Below are positions 15,910-24,429 of a stretch of 64,000 nt of DNA, in pieces. Position numbers and translations under genes: made by a program. Below the pieces are notes generated by a model. That model did no database searches. It saw only the letters and a list, made by a program, of their open reading frames with translations, and was not told the origin of the DNA. The stretch's first letter is position 1, and each line of letters opens with the position of its first letter. The DNA comes from Dehalococcoidia bacterium. GTDB taxonomy: Bacteria; Chloroflexota; Dehalococcoidia; E44-bin15. Location of the stretch: NCBI GenBank assembly GCA_041649635.1, contig JBAZMV010000003.1:1-64000 (forward strand), given 5' to 3'.

Positions 15910-18311
15910 TTGAACCCCATCCTTTTCAGGTGCCCGTTCACCTTCTTTTCCAGCTCTACCACACGGTAAACTTGCTGAGGCATCGGGGTTTCATATCGTT
16001 CAGCCAGTTCTTTAATGCGCCGGGTGAGCGTCTGGCTGATACGCTCCATCTCTCCATAGACGGCAAGCTCCAGCGCGGCCAGCCATTTATCGTCTACCAC
16101 CAGTGTTTTTATCTCGGCATCGGTTAGCTTGGGGTAGTGGGCGTAGGCTTTGGCATCGAGGGCAGACTCGGCTTCCTTCAGTTTCTTCTTCAGGTCGGAT
16201 TCCTTGCCGCTCAATTTCAGCCACTTATCCAGCGCTTCAATTTCCTCCGCGGCATCGCTCTCGGCAGCGTAGACCGCTCTGGCCTCTTTTATGCGAAAGG
16301 TTACATTAGACTTATTAACCTTGTCCATATCGGAAAAAGCCCCGTCCTCACCGGTTTCTTCATCCTGAAGCTCGCTCAACTCGGCGGCGACGCTTTCCAG
16401 CTCTGCCTCCAGCCGGTCGATATTATCCTGCTCTTTGGCAAAATAGCGGGCCACGATCAGATTCTTGGGCACAAGGTCGCAGGCCCAATCCTTTTCCTTC
16501 TCTTTGCCTTTCTTGTCCTTTTTGTGATAGGTCTCGGCCTTCCAGCCTTCGGCTGCAATCATATAGCAATCGTCCTGCATGGTCTCCGCCCAGTAGTCCA
16601 TCAGGTGCTGGTAAACATCGTAGGGCTCAATCAACGGCTTTTCTTTATAGTGGGCTAGTAAATCCTCGGACAGGTTAAAGATAATTTCCTTCGGCTTGCA
16701 GTCGGCTTTCAACTGGCGCAATGTATTAGCGCTCTTTTTCCTCCATTCGGCAAATACCGTGTTCATACGCTTGGCATAGGCGACGAACTCGGGGTGCTGG
16801 TGAATAGTAGGCTTGATAGCCGTCTTGTCCACGGCAAGGTCCATGTAGCCGGGGCGGTTGGTTTTGAACAGAGCCTTTTTCAGATCCGCACAGACAGTCC
16901 AGTAGCGCTCCAGCGCCTCCACGTCCGCCACGGGGATGCCGCCTTTGAGATGGCCTTCTATGTCCTGCATGTCCTCCGGCTCGGTGCTATCGATATAGCG
17001 CGGCAGATTGAGGTTGAACTCGTTCTTCTCGATTTCCGTGAGGCTGACCATGCGCGAGTATTTGGGTATCTCCAGTTGTCTGGTGAAGACGTCCACGATC
17101 TTGTGAATGTCCTGCGAACGCAGTCGGTTCTTGGGGCCGTCCTTCATGAAGCCCCTGCCGGCATCTATCATAAAAATGCCCTTGCGGTTGTAGGCGTTCT
17201 CCTTGTCCACGACTACAATACAAGCCGGGATGCCGGTACCGTAAAACAGGTTGGCGGGCAGGCCTATGATGCCCTTGATATAGCCCTTGCGCACCAGGTT
17301 GCGCCGGATATCCGCCTCGGAAGCGCCGCGGAAAAGTACGCCGTGCGGTAGGATACACGCGCCTTTGCCGGTGCTCTTCAGCGAGCGTACGATGTGCAGC
17401 AGATAGGCGTAATCGCCCTTGGAAGGTGGAATACCAAAGGATTTGAAACGATCGTAAGGGTCGTTGAGCGGGTCGAGGCCCGTCCTCCAGCGCTTATCGC
17501 TGAAGGGAGGATTGGCCACCACGTAGTCGAAGGTTTTTAGTGTATCTCCGTCCTTGAACTTGGGATCGGTGAGCGTGTTACCCTGCCATATAAACGCCGT
17601 GGGGTTATTGTGCAGTATCATGTTCATCCGGGCCAGGCCTGCGGTGGAGGCGTCTTTCTCCTGCCCGCTTATTGTTACCGGAGTGCGCGCCTCGTCGGCG
17701 ACCTTGAGCAATAGCGAGCCTGAGCCGCAGGTAGGGTCGTATACCGTGGTGTCGGGACTGGTCTTAGCCTCGCGTATACCGATGATTTGCGCTATAACAC
17801 GGCTGACTTCAGCAGGGGTATAAAACTGTCCCTTGCTCTTGCCGCTCTCGGTGGCGAAGAGTCGCATAAGATACTCGTAAGCGTCGCCGAGGATATCATC
17901 ACCCTCGGCGTGGTTCCTGGAGAAATCCATGGCGGCATCTTCGAATATACTGATAAGGTCAGTGAGGCGCTCTACCTTTTCTTTGCCATCACCAAGTTTT
18001 ACGGAGTCGTTGAAGTCGGGAAAGTCCGAATGAGAAAGCTGCTTGTTTGCACTTACCAGTGGCGCGATAATCTTCTTGTTTATCTGGTCCCCGATATCTG
18101 GTTTACCCTTAAGCGCGACCATATCCTTGAAGCTCGCGCCCTTTGGAATGACGATAGGGGCATATTGCTGACCGGCGTATTTATCGCTGATGTACTTGAT
18201 AAAAAGAAGGACTAGAACGTAGTCCTTATACTGGCTGGCATCCATTCCGCCGCGCAGCGCGTCGCAACTTTGCCAGAGCTTTGAGTAGAGTTCAGATTTC
18301 TTTATAGCCAT
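15900..18311 (-). CDS. hsdM: Type I restriction enzyme M (methyltransferase) subunit
   Basis: The 803-residue HsdM shows VYDPTCGSGSLLLKVADEA (about residues 189-207), the SAM-binding motif I, and VVANPPFSDKRW (about 263-274), the catalytic NPPF of N6-adenine methylases. ATESGKSKGQFYTPAEVSRV is the conserved FYTP region. The C-terminal 280 residues are a long, charged coiled-coil-like extension, making it longer than the usual 500-residue HsdM; such long forms are known. It is the first gene of the operon, about 70 bases downstream of a consensus promoter. Confidence 0.95.
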   Translation of the reverse strand: MAIKKSELYSKLWQSCDALRGGMDASQYKDYVLVLLFIKYISDKYAGQQYAPIVIPKGASFKDMVALKGKPDIGDQINKKIIAPLVSANKQLSHSDFPDFNDSVKLGDGKEKVERLTDLISIFEDAAMDFSRNHAEGDDILGDAYEYLMRLFATESGKSKGQFYTPAEVSRVIAQIIGIREAKTSPDTTVYDPTCGSGSLLLKVADEARTPVTISGQEKDASTAGLARMNMILHNNPTAFIWQGNTLTDPKFKDGDTLKTFDYVVANPPFSDKRWRTGLDPLNDPYDRFKSFGIPPSKGDYAYLLHIVRSLKSTGKGACILPHGVLFRGASEADIRRNLVRKGYIKGIIGLPANLFYGTGIPACIVVVDKENAYNRKGIFMIDAGRGFMKDGPKNRLRSQDIHKIVDVFTRQLEIPKYSRMVSLTEIEKNEFNLNLPRYIDSTEPEDMQDIEGHLKGGIPVADVEALERYWTVCADLKKALFKTNRPGYMDLAVDKTAIKPTIHQHPEFVAYAKRMNTVFAEWRKKSANTLRQLKADCKPKEIIFNLSEDLLAHYKEKPLIEPYDVYQHLMDYWAETMQDDCYMIAAEGWKAETYHKKDKKGKEKEKDWACDLVPKNLIVARYFAKEQDNIDRLEAELESVAAELSELQDEETGEDGAFSDMDKVNKSNVTFRIKEARAVYAAESDAAEEIEALDKWLKLSGKESDLKKKLKEAESALDAKAYAHYPKLTDAEIKTLVVDDKWLAALELAVYGEMERISQTLTRRIKELAERYETPMPQQVYRVVELEKKVNGHLKRMGFKWD

Positions 18312-18387
18312 CTATTTAATCCGCTCTTGTTCTGCTTATTGAAATGACCTATTCAACCCAGTATGGGGCGTACGAAAAGGTTAACTC

Positions 18388-18416
18388 AATATAGCTCCTG
18401 TCAGAAAGAGTGTCAA
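18388..18416 (-). promoter_or_regulatory. Sigma70-type promoter of the type I R-M operon
   Basis: Read on the minus strand: TTGACA (18416-18411), a 17-base spacer, then TATATT (18393-18388). Both boxes are at or near consensus with ideal spacing, and hsdM starts 77 bases downstream of the -10 box. The spacer contains a second TGACAG, the half-site of the palindromes around the WYL gene, so cross-regulation is conceivable. Confidence 0.75.
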
Positions 18417-18468
18417 CCTGTATTAGAAAAGTTCAATTTTCGCGCCTCTTCCTGTAACCTATCCCTCT

Positions 18469-18735
18469 TTACATCTGCCTATACACAGCCCACATATCGA
18501 AATCATCGACGGTTATATGCCCCTGTGCCGCCTGAACACCGTCCATAGAAATAATCCACAAGGTCTTCTTATAAGCCTCTTCCTCCGTTTCATATAAGCC
18601 CGTAAGTTTGTATGTTGCTTTCTTTCCGTGATGTGTGAACATTGGCACAGGGACGCAGGGGCAATCCTGCCGCCATCCGGGGCAAGCATCTTCACGTTTT
18701 TTTACGGGCTTCAGCTTTTTATTTGCCTTTTCCAT
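18469..18735 (-). CDS. Small Cys-containing hypothetical protein, 88 aa
   Basis: No family was recognised. The N-terminus is Lys-rich; CPGWRQDCPCVPVPMF near residues 18-33 places three cysteines close together, suggesting metal binding or a redox site. A YETEEEAYKKTLWII helix follows. Its ATG lies one base after the stop of the AAA ATPase gene, and its Shine-Dalgarno (AGAGGAAG) sits inside the end of that gene, so the two form an operon. Cytosolic. A partner or adaptor of the ATPase is the natural guess but is unproven. Confidence 0.65.
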   Translation of the reverse strand: MEKANKKLKPVKKREDACPGWRQDCPCVPVPMFTHHGKKATYKLTGLYETEEEAYKKTLWIISMDGVQAAQGHITVDDFDMWAVYRQM

Positions 18736-18736
18736 G

Positions 18737-20149
18737 TCACAGCTTCCTCTCGTTATTAGTAGAGATATTTATACCGCATTTCTTCACACCTCCGTTAATC
18801 GGCAGGCTGAAACCTATCGTCTGCTGCCTGTTGTCGCGGTCGATCTTGATGATAGCGTTATCCACATCCTGCTTGCTGCAGATGATGCAGGACGGCCTCG
18901 GGCCTTCGTTACTCTGACAGTAATCGATGGCCAGGCTGTAGACCACCTCCTGTATCTGGGCCGGCGTGAAGTTCTCCGTCCTGATCGCCAGGTATTCCTG
19001 CGCCTTCGCGTCGAGCGGTATCGATTTGCACAGTAACGAGATAAGATCGGTGCGCTGTTTCAGCGCCGGCTTGTGGAACTCGATGATGCGGTCGAAGCGG
19101 CTGGGCCTTTTGGCGATGGCCTTATCCAGCGTCTCCTTGCAGTTGGTGGTTGCGATGGTCACAACGCCGCTGCACTCCTCGATGCCGTCCAGTACCGAGA
19201 GCAGGGTCAGCAGGGCGGAACCCCTCGCATACCCGAATCCATCTCTATCCTGCGCGATGAGGTCTATATCCTCGAGGAAGACTATGCTGGGCGCGAGGTC
19301 TTGGGCCAGCTCGTATAGAAGCGAAAGCTGCACGGAGTCCTCCAGCACACCGGACCTGGTGGTGATGCAGGTTATGCCTTCCGCCGCCGATAAGATTCCT
19401 TTGCAGGCCAGGGTCTTGCCGGTGCCGGGCTCGCCCACCATGAGCACGCCGCGCCGGGCGGGTATATTGAATTCATTGAGACGTTCCTGGTTTCTCAAAA
19501 AACCGACGCTGTTAGCCCAGATGCTATCCTTGGTATCGGAATCAAGGATAAGGTCGCCCCAGGACTTATTGGACACGTCCAGAAACATGATGAAGCCGAA
19601 GTATTGTATCTTCTGACCGCGATAGAAGTTGCGCTCTTTGGTTATTTTCTCTACGGCATCCTTGAAAGCTTCGATCACAGGTATTATGCGCTCCGGGCCG
19701 GTGACGATGAGCAGGCCGGGACCGGGGCTGGATTGATCAAGTGCCGCGACCAGTATGTTCTCATCCTTCTCCAGGACGAGCACGCCGTGCACCAGGAGGT
19801 TCTGTTTTTCTCCGAAACGCGTATCAACATCGCTGTACTGGGGCTTGGCCTTGTGATAGCCTTCCTTCATTATGATCTTCCAGCCGTCCTCGGCGATATG
19901 GGTGTGCAGGGCCCAGCTCAGCAGCAATTTGTAGTAGCTGGACACGATGACCGTCGACTCGATATTGGTCTCTCCGCCCAGGACGCGCGCGATGAACTCC
20001 TTGTGCTTCTTCTCATGCTGCTTATACCTGGCGCGATGCATCCTGCTCAATCTCTCGTATTCGTCGGGATCATCGTCACTTAAGTATACGAGCTCTTCGT
20101 CTTCTTCCAAACCTTCATTCTCCAGATTATCTTTACATTCATCAAACAT
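18737..20149 (-). CDS. AAA+ ATPase (BCS1/ClpX-like core), probable defence NTPase
   Basis: The 470-residue protein has an acidic N-terminus and about 200 residues of unassigned sequence, then one AAA+ module: Walker A GEPGTGKTLACKG (about residues 238-250), Walker B SIVFLEDIDLI (about 287-297), sensor 1 TIATTN and arginine-finger region RPSRFDRIIEF. It has the layout of stand-alone AAA proteins that remodel protein or nucleic-acid partners. The start is supported by AGGAGGT. It is divergent from the WYL regulator and followed directly by the small Cys protein. Placed between a type I system and a nuclease cluster, it is plausibly part of a defence module; the substrate is unknown. Confidence 0.85.
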   Translation of the reverse strand: MFDECKDNLENEGLEEDEELVYLSDDDPDEYERLSRMHRARYKQHEKKHKEFIARVLGGETNIESTVIVSSYYKLLLSWALHTHIAEDGWKIIMKEGYHKAKPQYSDVDTRFGEKQNLLVHGVLVLEKDENILVAALDQSSPGPGLLIVTGPERIIPVIEAFKDAVEKITKERNFYRGQKIQYFGFIMFLDVSNKSWGDLILDSDTKDSIWANSVGFLRNQERLNEFNIPARRGVLMVGEPGTGKTLACKGILSAAEGITCITTRSGVLEDSVQLSLLYELAQDLAPSIVFLEDIDLIAQDRDGFGYARGSALLTLLSVLDGIEECSGVVTIATTNCKETLDKAIAKRPSRFDRIIEFHKPALKQRTDLISLLCKSIPLDAKAQEYLAIRTENFTPAQIQEVVYSLAIDYCQSNEGPRPSCIICSKQDVDNAIIKIDRDNRQQTIGFSLPINGGVKKCGINISTNNERKL

Positions 20150-20200
20150 AGAATTACCTCCTGATATTATTTGGGATGATTTTATGATACAGCCTGGTTG

Positions 20201-20216
20201 TGACAGCTATCTGTCA
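20201..20216. promoter_or_regulatory. Palindromic operator candidate (copy 1)
   Basis: TGACAG-CTAT-CTGTCA is a perfect 6-bp inverted repeat with a 4-base spacer. It lies between the divergent AAA ATPase and WYL genes, 37 bases upstream of the predicted -35 box of the WYL gene. The same half-sites and spacing recur at 21303-21318. Confidence 0.7.
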
Positions 20217-20252
20217 AAAATCACGGCTCCGGTTAAAATCGGGGCCGGTGAA

Positions 20253-20282
20253 CTTTCAAGATAGTTTGTCCACTGGTATAAT
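20253..20282 (+). promoter_or_regulatory. Promoter of the WYL regulator gene
   Basis: A perfect TATAAT at 20277-20282 is preceded by a weak -35 (CTTTCA, 18-base spacer). The weak -35 would fit a promoter that needs or is modulated by a bound regulator. The start codon is 37 bases downstream with GGAGG before it. Confidence 0.6.
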
Positions 20283-20318
20283 GATGCAACCTGCTAATCG
20301 CCGCACGGAGGTCTTTTT

Positions 20319-21287
20319 ATGAAAACCAAGGAAAAGGAAACGGACCGGCTGGCGCGCCTCTACCTGGTTGAGCACCTGCTGTTTCAGAAGAGGTACGGCT
20401 GGACCCTGGAAGAGATTGCGGACAAATGCGATGTCGACCAGAGGACGACGCGGCGGGACCTGAAGGCCATCGAAGACGCCGGCGTTCCCGTCTACAAGAA
20501 CGGCGATAAGTGGTGCGTTAATCAGGCGTACTATCTGCCGCCGGTGCGTTTCAGCCGCCCCGAGGCTATAAGCATATTCCTCGCGGTGCGCCTCATGGTT
20601 CATTATGCAAGCCGCTCCGACCAGTATATCAAGTCCGCATTCTACAAGCTGAATTGCGTGGTTCCCAGCCCGATCAAGGAGCAGATATTGAACACGCTGG
20701 AGTGGATGGAGAAGCTGCCCCGCAACGACAAGCTCACGCGACACGTAGAGCTGCTGGCCGAGGCCTGGGCGGACGGGCGCACGGTCAGGATGAACTACCA
20801 GACATACGGCAAAGAGCCCGGTTATCGCGAGGTGGACCCCTATTTCATCCAGCCCACGGATGTGGGACATGCCAGCTATCTCATCGCCTACTGCCACACT
20901 CACAAGGAGGTCCGGGTTTTCCGAATAGAGAGGATTAAATCGCTCCAGATAACCGCTAAGAAGTACAAGATACGGGAGGATTTCAACGCCGACGAGTACC
21001 TGGCTCCGGCATTCGGGGTCATCGCTGGTGGAGAGGTTAAGACAGTGAAGCTGAAGTTCAGCCCCGACGTGGCGCAGCTGTTCAGCGAGGCCGTATATCA
21101 TCCCACGCAGAAGGTTGAGACGCGCAAGGACGGGTGGCTGATCCTGACGATGAAGGTGGTGCCGGGTGTTGAGCTGGTCAACTGGGTTCTGGGCTGGGGT
21201 GAGCAGGTTGAGGTTCTGGCGCCCCGTGAGCTCAAGGACCGGGTGAAGGCAGCCGTCAAGGCCATGGCCGGGATCTATAAGATTTAG
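20319..21287 (+). CDS. WYL-domain transcriptional regulator
   Basis: The 322-residue protein has an N-terminal helix-turn-helix (about residues 25-60: WTLEEIADKCDVDQRTTRRD) of the HTH_11/DeoR type. A WYL domain spans about residues 140-230, with VRMNYQTYGK, the variant core DVGHASYLIAYCHTHKEVR, and VFRIERIKSLQIT. A C-terminal WCX-like extension ends the protein. WYL proteins sense nucleic-acid-like ligands and often control CRISPR-Cas or other defence loci. It is divergent from the AAA ATPase operon, and its gene lies between two copies of TGACAG-N4-CTGTCA, so it probably represses itself and both flanking operons. Confidence 0.9.
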   Translation: MKTKEKETDRLARLYLVEHLLFQKRYGWTLEEIADKCDVDQRTTRRDLKAIEDAGVPVYKNGDKWCVNQAYYLPPVRFSRPEAISIFLAVRLMVHYASRSDQYIKSAFYKLNCVVPSPIKEQILNTLEWMEKLPRNDKLTRHVELLAEAWADGRTVRMNYQTYGKEPGYREVDPYFIQPTDVGHASYLIAYCHTHKEVRVFRIERIKSLQITAKKYKIREDFNADEYLAPAFGVIAGGEVKTVKLKFSPDVAQLFSEAVYHPTQKVETRKDGWLILTMKVVPGVELVNWVLGWGEQVEVLAPRELKDRVKAAVKAMAGIYKI

Positions 21288-21302
21288 AGTATCAGATGAA
21301 AA

Positions 21303-21318
21303 TGACAGAACGCTGTCA
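21303..21318. promoter_or_regulatory. Palindromic operator candidate (copy 2)
   Basis: TGACAG-AACG-CTGTCA has half-sites identical to those at 20201-20216 and the same 4-base spacing, 47 bases before the start of the exonuclease gene. A further half-site (CTGTCA, 21360-21365) overlaps that start codon. Confidence 0.7.
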
Positions 21319-21364
21319 CGCATATATGCGACAATACGTACATATCGATTAACAAGAAACTGTC

Positions 21365-21859
21365 ATGTACGATGCATACCTCGACATAGAGACGACGGGC
21401 CTCTCCAGGTATATCGATGACGTCACCGTTATCGGCGTCTATCTGGTCAACGAGTGCGAAGAGAGGCTGATCCAGCTCGTCGGCGATGCTGTCAGCGAGG
21501 AGAACCTGCTCAACGCTCTCAAGGATGTCGAAACCGTCTATACCTACAACGGTAGCCGCTTCGACCTGCCGTTCATCGACTCGCGCGTTGGGGTGGATAT
21601 CTCCGCCTCCTATCAACATCACGACCTGATGTATGATTGCTGGAGGAGAAAACTCTTCGGGGGGCTCAAGGCGGTGGAGCAGCAGCTGGGGATAGGGAGG
21701 GAGCTGAGGGGGGTGGATGGTTTCCAGGCGGTTATACTATGGTGGAGATACGTAAATGACAACGATATGGATGCGCTGAGGACGCTGCTCAAGTACAACG
21801 AGGAAGATGTGAAGAATCTGAAGGTGCTGAGAGAGAGATTAGGAGAGAGTTTTGAATAG
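21365..21859 (+). CDS. DEDD-type (RNase H-like) 3'-5' exonuclease
   Basis: The 164-residue protein has the three exonuclease motifs of the YprB/RNase_H_2 group: YLDIETTG (Exo I, residues 5-12), VYTYNGSRFDLPFID (Exo II, about 58-72) and YNEEDVKNLKVL (Exo III, about 143-154). It should degrade single-stranded or damaged DNA or RNA from the 3' end, in the cytosol. It follows the second operator copy, and its stop codon overlaps the TTG start of the next gene, so it opens the operon. It is only the nuclease core; no helicase domain is attached. Confidence 0.85.
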   Translation: MYDAYLDIETTGLSRYIDDVTVIGVYLVNECEERLIQLVGDAVSEENLLNALKDVETVYTYNGSRFDLPFIDSRVGVDISASYQHHDLMYDCWRRKLFGGLKAVEQQLGIGRELRGVDGFQAVILWWRYVNDNDMDALRTLLKYNEEDVKNLKVLRERLGESFE

Positions 21860-22904
21860 TACACGAATTCTTAACGGTGCAAAACAGAAATTGCAGAGCT
21901 ACAATTCACAGAAATCTCCGAATAGAAAATATTACCTCGATTGTCTTGTGGCTGCAGGGAAGCCTCAGACACTTGTAGATAGTAAAGGTAACGTGAGTGA
22001 TTCAAACCTTCAACTTATATATAAGGCTCTTAGATACTACTTAGGAATGAACAAGTTTGGTGTAATGGGAACAAGAGAAGGATTCACTTCTAGGCTGGAA
22101 GTAAAGTTAACAGATAATAATGTCCAGTCAATCTTAATAAAATTTACAAACGTTGATATACTTTCGGTTAATATAACATCGTATCGAAAAGACGCTAAAC
22201 AGTTATATGATCATTTGTCTTCACCTGGACCAGGGGGATTATCTGCAAATGGTAATTCATTCTGTGTTGGGGCAACCAAGATAATGCATTTACTTTATCC
22301 AAATTTGTTTGTGATATTAGATAGTGTTATGGCCGAAGCCCTATGGCACAATGGTTATCGCAAGAAAAGGTGGCAATATAATAACTTTGATACTTATTGG
22401 GATGAAGCTATGCTTTGCTGTCTGCAAGAACTACAGGCTTGGGGCAATACTAGAGGTTTGCTCAAGTTGGATACGGATGAATACACTACACTAGTAAGGG
22501 TATTCGACAAATGTCGTTTATACTCAGTTTCGACCAACACAACCAGGAAAACTCGCCAAGCGGTTACAAATACATTGCCATCTAAGAAATCAGCCTGGTT
22601 ACCCATGCGTGAAGCCAAGTCTTTTGCTTTATCCAAAGGTTATGGCAAAGAAGTAGCTGAGATAGAGAGTTTTCGTAATATAGTTAAATTTAACTATCCT
22701 GGTAGTAGGCCAAAAAAATGGCGCAAGTACATCAGAGCACTGTATAGGAAATTATTTATATCTCGTGGAGTCTGGGGTCAATTTGTATCCAAGTATTGGC
22801 CAGACCATAATAAACAAATAGGGCAGAAAGCTTGTTTAGAATATAACAAATTAGCACAAGAACTTTTGAGCCAATATCCTAAGACGGATAAGCTACTAAA
22901 TTAG
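21852..22904 (+). CDS. AT-rich protein with HhH/glycosylase-like motif, TTG start
   Basis: The 350-residue protein starts at a TTG at 21852 after AGGAGAGA and overlaps the exonuclease stop. Residues 138-157 read CVGATKIMHLLYP followed by FVILD. This matches in spacing the motif SIGETAASKILFAIRP...WD of the GmrSD partner at 4239-4949 and recalls HhH-GPD-like folds, with the final Asp in the position of the catalytic or structural acid. The C-terminal third is basic (SRPKKWRKYIRALYRKL) and may bind nucleic acid. Base composition is lower in GC than both neighbours, a sign of separate origin. No family name can be given with confidence. Confidence 0.65.
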   Translation: MNSTRILNGAKQKLQSYNSQKSPNRKYYLDCLVAAGKPQTLVDSKGNVSDSNLQLIYKALRYYLGMNKFGVMGTREGFTSRLEVKLTDNNVQSILIKFTNVDILSVNITSYRKDAKQLYDHLSSPGPGGLSANGNSFCVGATKIMHLLYPNLFVILDSVMAEALWHNGYRKKRWQYNNFDTYWDEAMLCCLQELQAWGNTRGLLKLDTDEYTTLVRVFDKCRLYSVSTNTTRKTRQAVTNTLPSKKSAWLPMREAKSFALSKGYGKEVAEIESFRNIVKFNYPGSRPKKWRKYIRALYRKLFISRGVWGQFVSKYWPDHNKQIGQKACLEYNKLAQELLSQYPKTDKLLN

Positions 22905-22922
22905 GAAATTACTGGGAGAAAT

Positions 22923-24413
22923 ATGATAGAAAAATTGCCCTTACTATCCAAATCTCGCTTCATGGCCGGGCTGCAATGCCACAAGCGGCTCTATCTGATG
23001 CTGTTCCAGCCGGAGCTGGCTGATGAGATCGGCGAGGCTAAGCAGGCGATATTTGACGCAGGCGCTGAGGTCGGCGTGCTGGCCCGTGGTATTTTTCCCG
23101 GCGGCGTGCTGCTTGACCAGGACTACATGCATCACAAGGAAGCGATGGCTCAAACGGTGGAGCTGCTCAAGGATAAAAAGATACCGGCGCTCTACGAGGC
23201 CGCGTTCATGCACGATGATGTGCGTATCCGCGCGGATATCCTGGTCAGGGCTGGCAGGGGCATGTTCGACCTCGTCGAGGTCAAATCGGGCAACAGCGTA
23301 AAGCCGGAGCATATCCCGGACGCGGCTGTACAGGTCTGGGTGCTTGAGGGCTGCGGAATCCGTGTGCGAAAGGCCTGCCTGGCGCACCTCAACAAGGAAT
23401 ACATCTATCCGGGCGGGGAATACGACCTGCAGGAGCTGTTCGTGGTGGAGGACGTAACGGATGATGTGCGGGAGTTCCTGCCAGATGTGCCGGAGATGCT
23501 GGCTGAAATGCGGGCGGCGCTGGCGTTATCCGAGCCGCCGGACATAGCGCCGGGCAAACACTGCTCCAAGCCGTATGACTGCGAGTTCTGCGGCCACTGT
23601 TTTCGGGTGTTCCCAGAGCATTATGTGGGCCAGCTGCCCGGTGCAAGGGAGAAGCTGCTCAGAGTGCTGGCAGAGGCCGGCGTAGACGATATCAGGAATA
23701 TACCTAATGATTTCATCGGCCTCAATCCGCTGCAGCAGCGGGTGCGTGACTGCGTCGTGGACGGCTGCGTCTTCATGGGTCCTGAACTGAGCGGGCAGCT
23801 TGCTGGTATTCAGTATCCCGTCTATTTCCTCGATTTCGAGACCTTCAACCCGGCGCTGCCGCTGTATGTCGGCACACGCCCGTACCAGGTGCTGCCCATA
23901 CAGTGGTCCTGCCACATCATGGACAAGAAGGGCAAGCTCAGTCACGAGGAGTTCCTGCACGACGGCTCCGACGACCCGCGCGAGCCGTTCGCGGAGAGTC
24001 TCATCGACGTTCTGAATGATAGCGGCTCCATAGTCGTCTACTCCTCGTTCGAGGCTAGTCAAATAAAAGGCCTTATCAGAGACCTGCCGCATCTGTCGTA
24101 TGAGCTTTCCGCGGTGCTGAACGGCCGCATTGTGGATTTGCTGAAGATAATCAAGGCCAACTGCTATCATCCCGATTTCCACGGCTCATTCTCCATCAAA
24201 GCCGTGCTCCCCGCGCTGGTACCCGGGCTGGGCTATGGGGATCTGGAGATTCAGGAGGGCAGTATGGCGTCTCTGGCTTACTCCGAGATGATCAAGCCGG
24301 AGACCAGCGCGAAGCGGCGCAGGGAGATACGCAAGAACCTGCTGGCGTACTGCGGGCGGGATACCGAGGCCATGGTCAGGCTGTTTCAAATACTTGATGA
24401 GACAAGAAGATGA
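22923..24413 (+). CDS. DUF2779-type fusion: Cas4-like nuclease + DEDD exonuclease
   Basis: The N-terminal part of this 496-residue protein is Cas4/RecB-like: Cys19 in GLQCHKRLY, Asp105 in RADIL, Glu119-x-Lys121 in LVEVKSG, and a cluster Cys214, Cys220, Cys223, Cys226 (PYDCEFCGHC) that would hold an iron-sulfur cluster. The C-terminal part is an RNase H-like exonuclease: YFLDFETFNP (Asp304, Glu306), VVYSSFEASQ and YCGRDTEAMVRL (Asp480). The middle loop CVFMGPELSGQL joins them. DUF2779 proteins of this layout are widespread but undescribed in detail. It lies 18 bases after the preceding gene. Two nuclease activities in one chain suggest DNA end processing. Confidence 0.85.
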   Translation: MIEKLPLLSKSRFMAGLQCHKRLYLMLFQPELADEIGEAKQAIFDAGAEVGVLARGIFPGGVLLDQDYMHHKEAMAQTVELLKDKKIPALYEAAFMHDDVRIRADILVRAGRGMFDLVEVKSGNSVKPEHIPDAAVQVWVLEGCGIRVRKACLAHLNKEYIYPGGEYDLQELFVVEDVTDDVREFLPDVPEMLAEMRAALALSEPPDIAPGKHCSKPYDCEFCGHCFRVFPEHYVGQLPGAREKLLRVLAEAGVDDIRNIPNDFIGLNPLQQRVRDCVVDGCVFMGPELSGQLAGIQYPVYFLDFETFNPALPLYVGTRPYQVLPIQWSCHIMDKKGKLSHEEFLHDGSDDPREPFAESLIDVLNDSGSIVVYSSFEASQIKGLIRDLPHLSYELSAVLNGRIVDLLKIIKANCYHPDFHGSFSIKAVLPALVPGLGYGDLEIQEGSMASLAYSEMIKPETSAKRRREIRKNLLAYCGRDTEAMVRLFQILDETRR

Positions 24414-24429
24414 TTTAGGTGATGATGTG

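Noticed and set aside
20256..21323. Long minus-strand frame opposite the WYL regulator
   Set aside because: Composition and lack of motifs mark it as a shadow; the plus strand has convincing HTH and WYL domains and a ribosome site.
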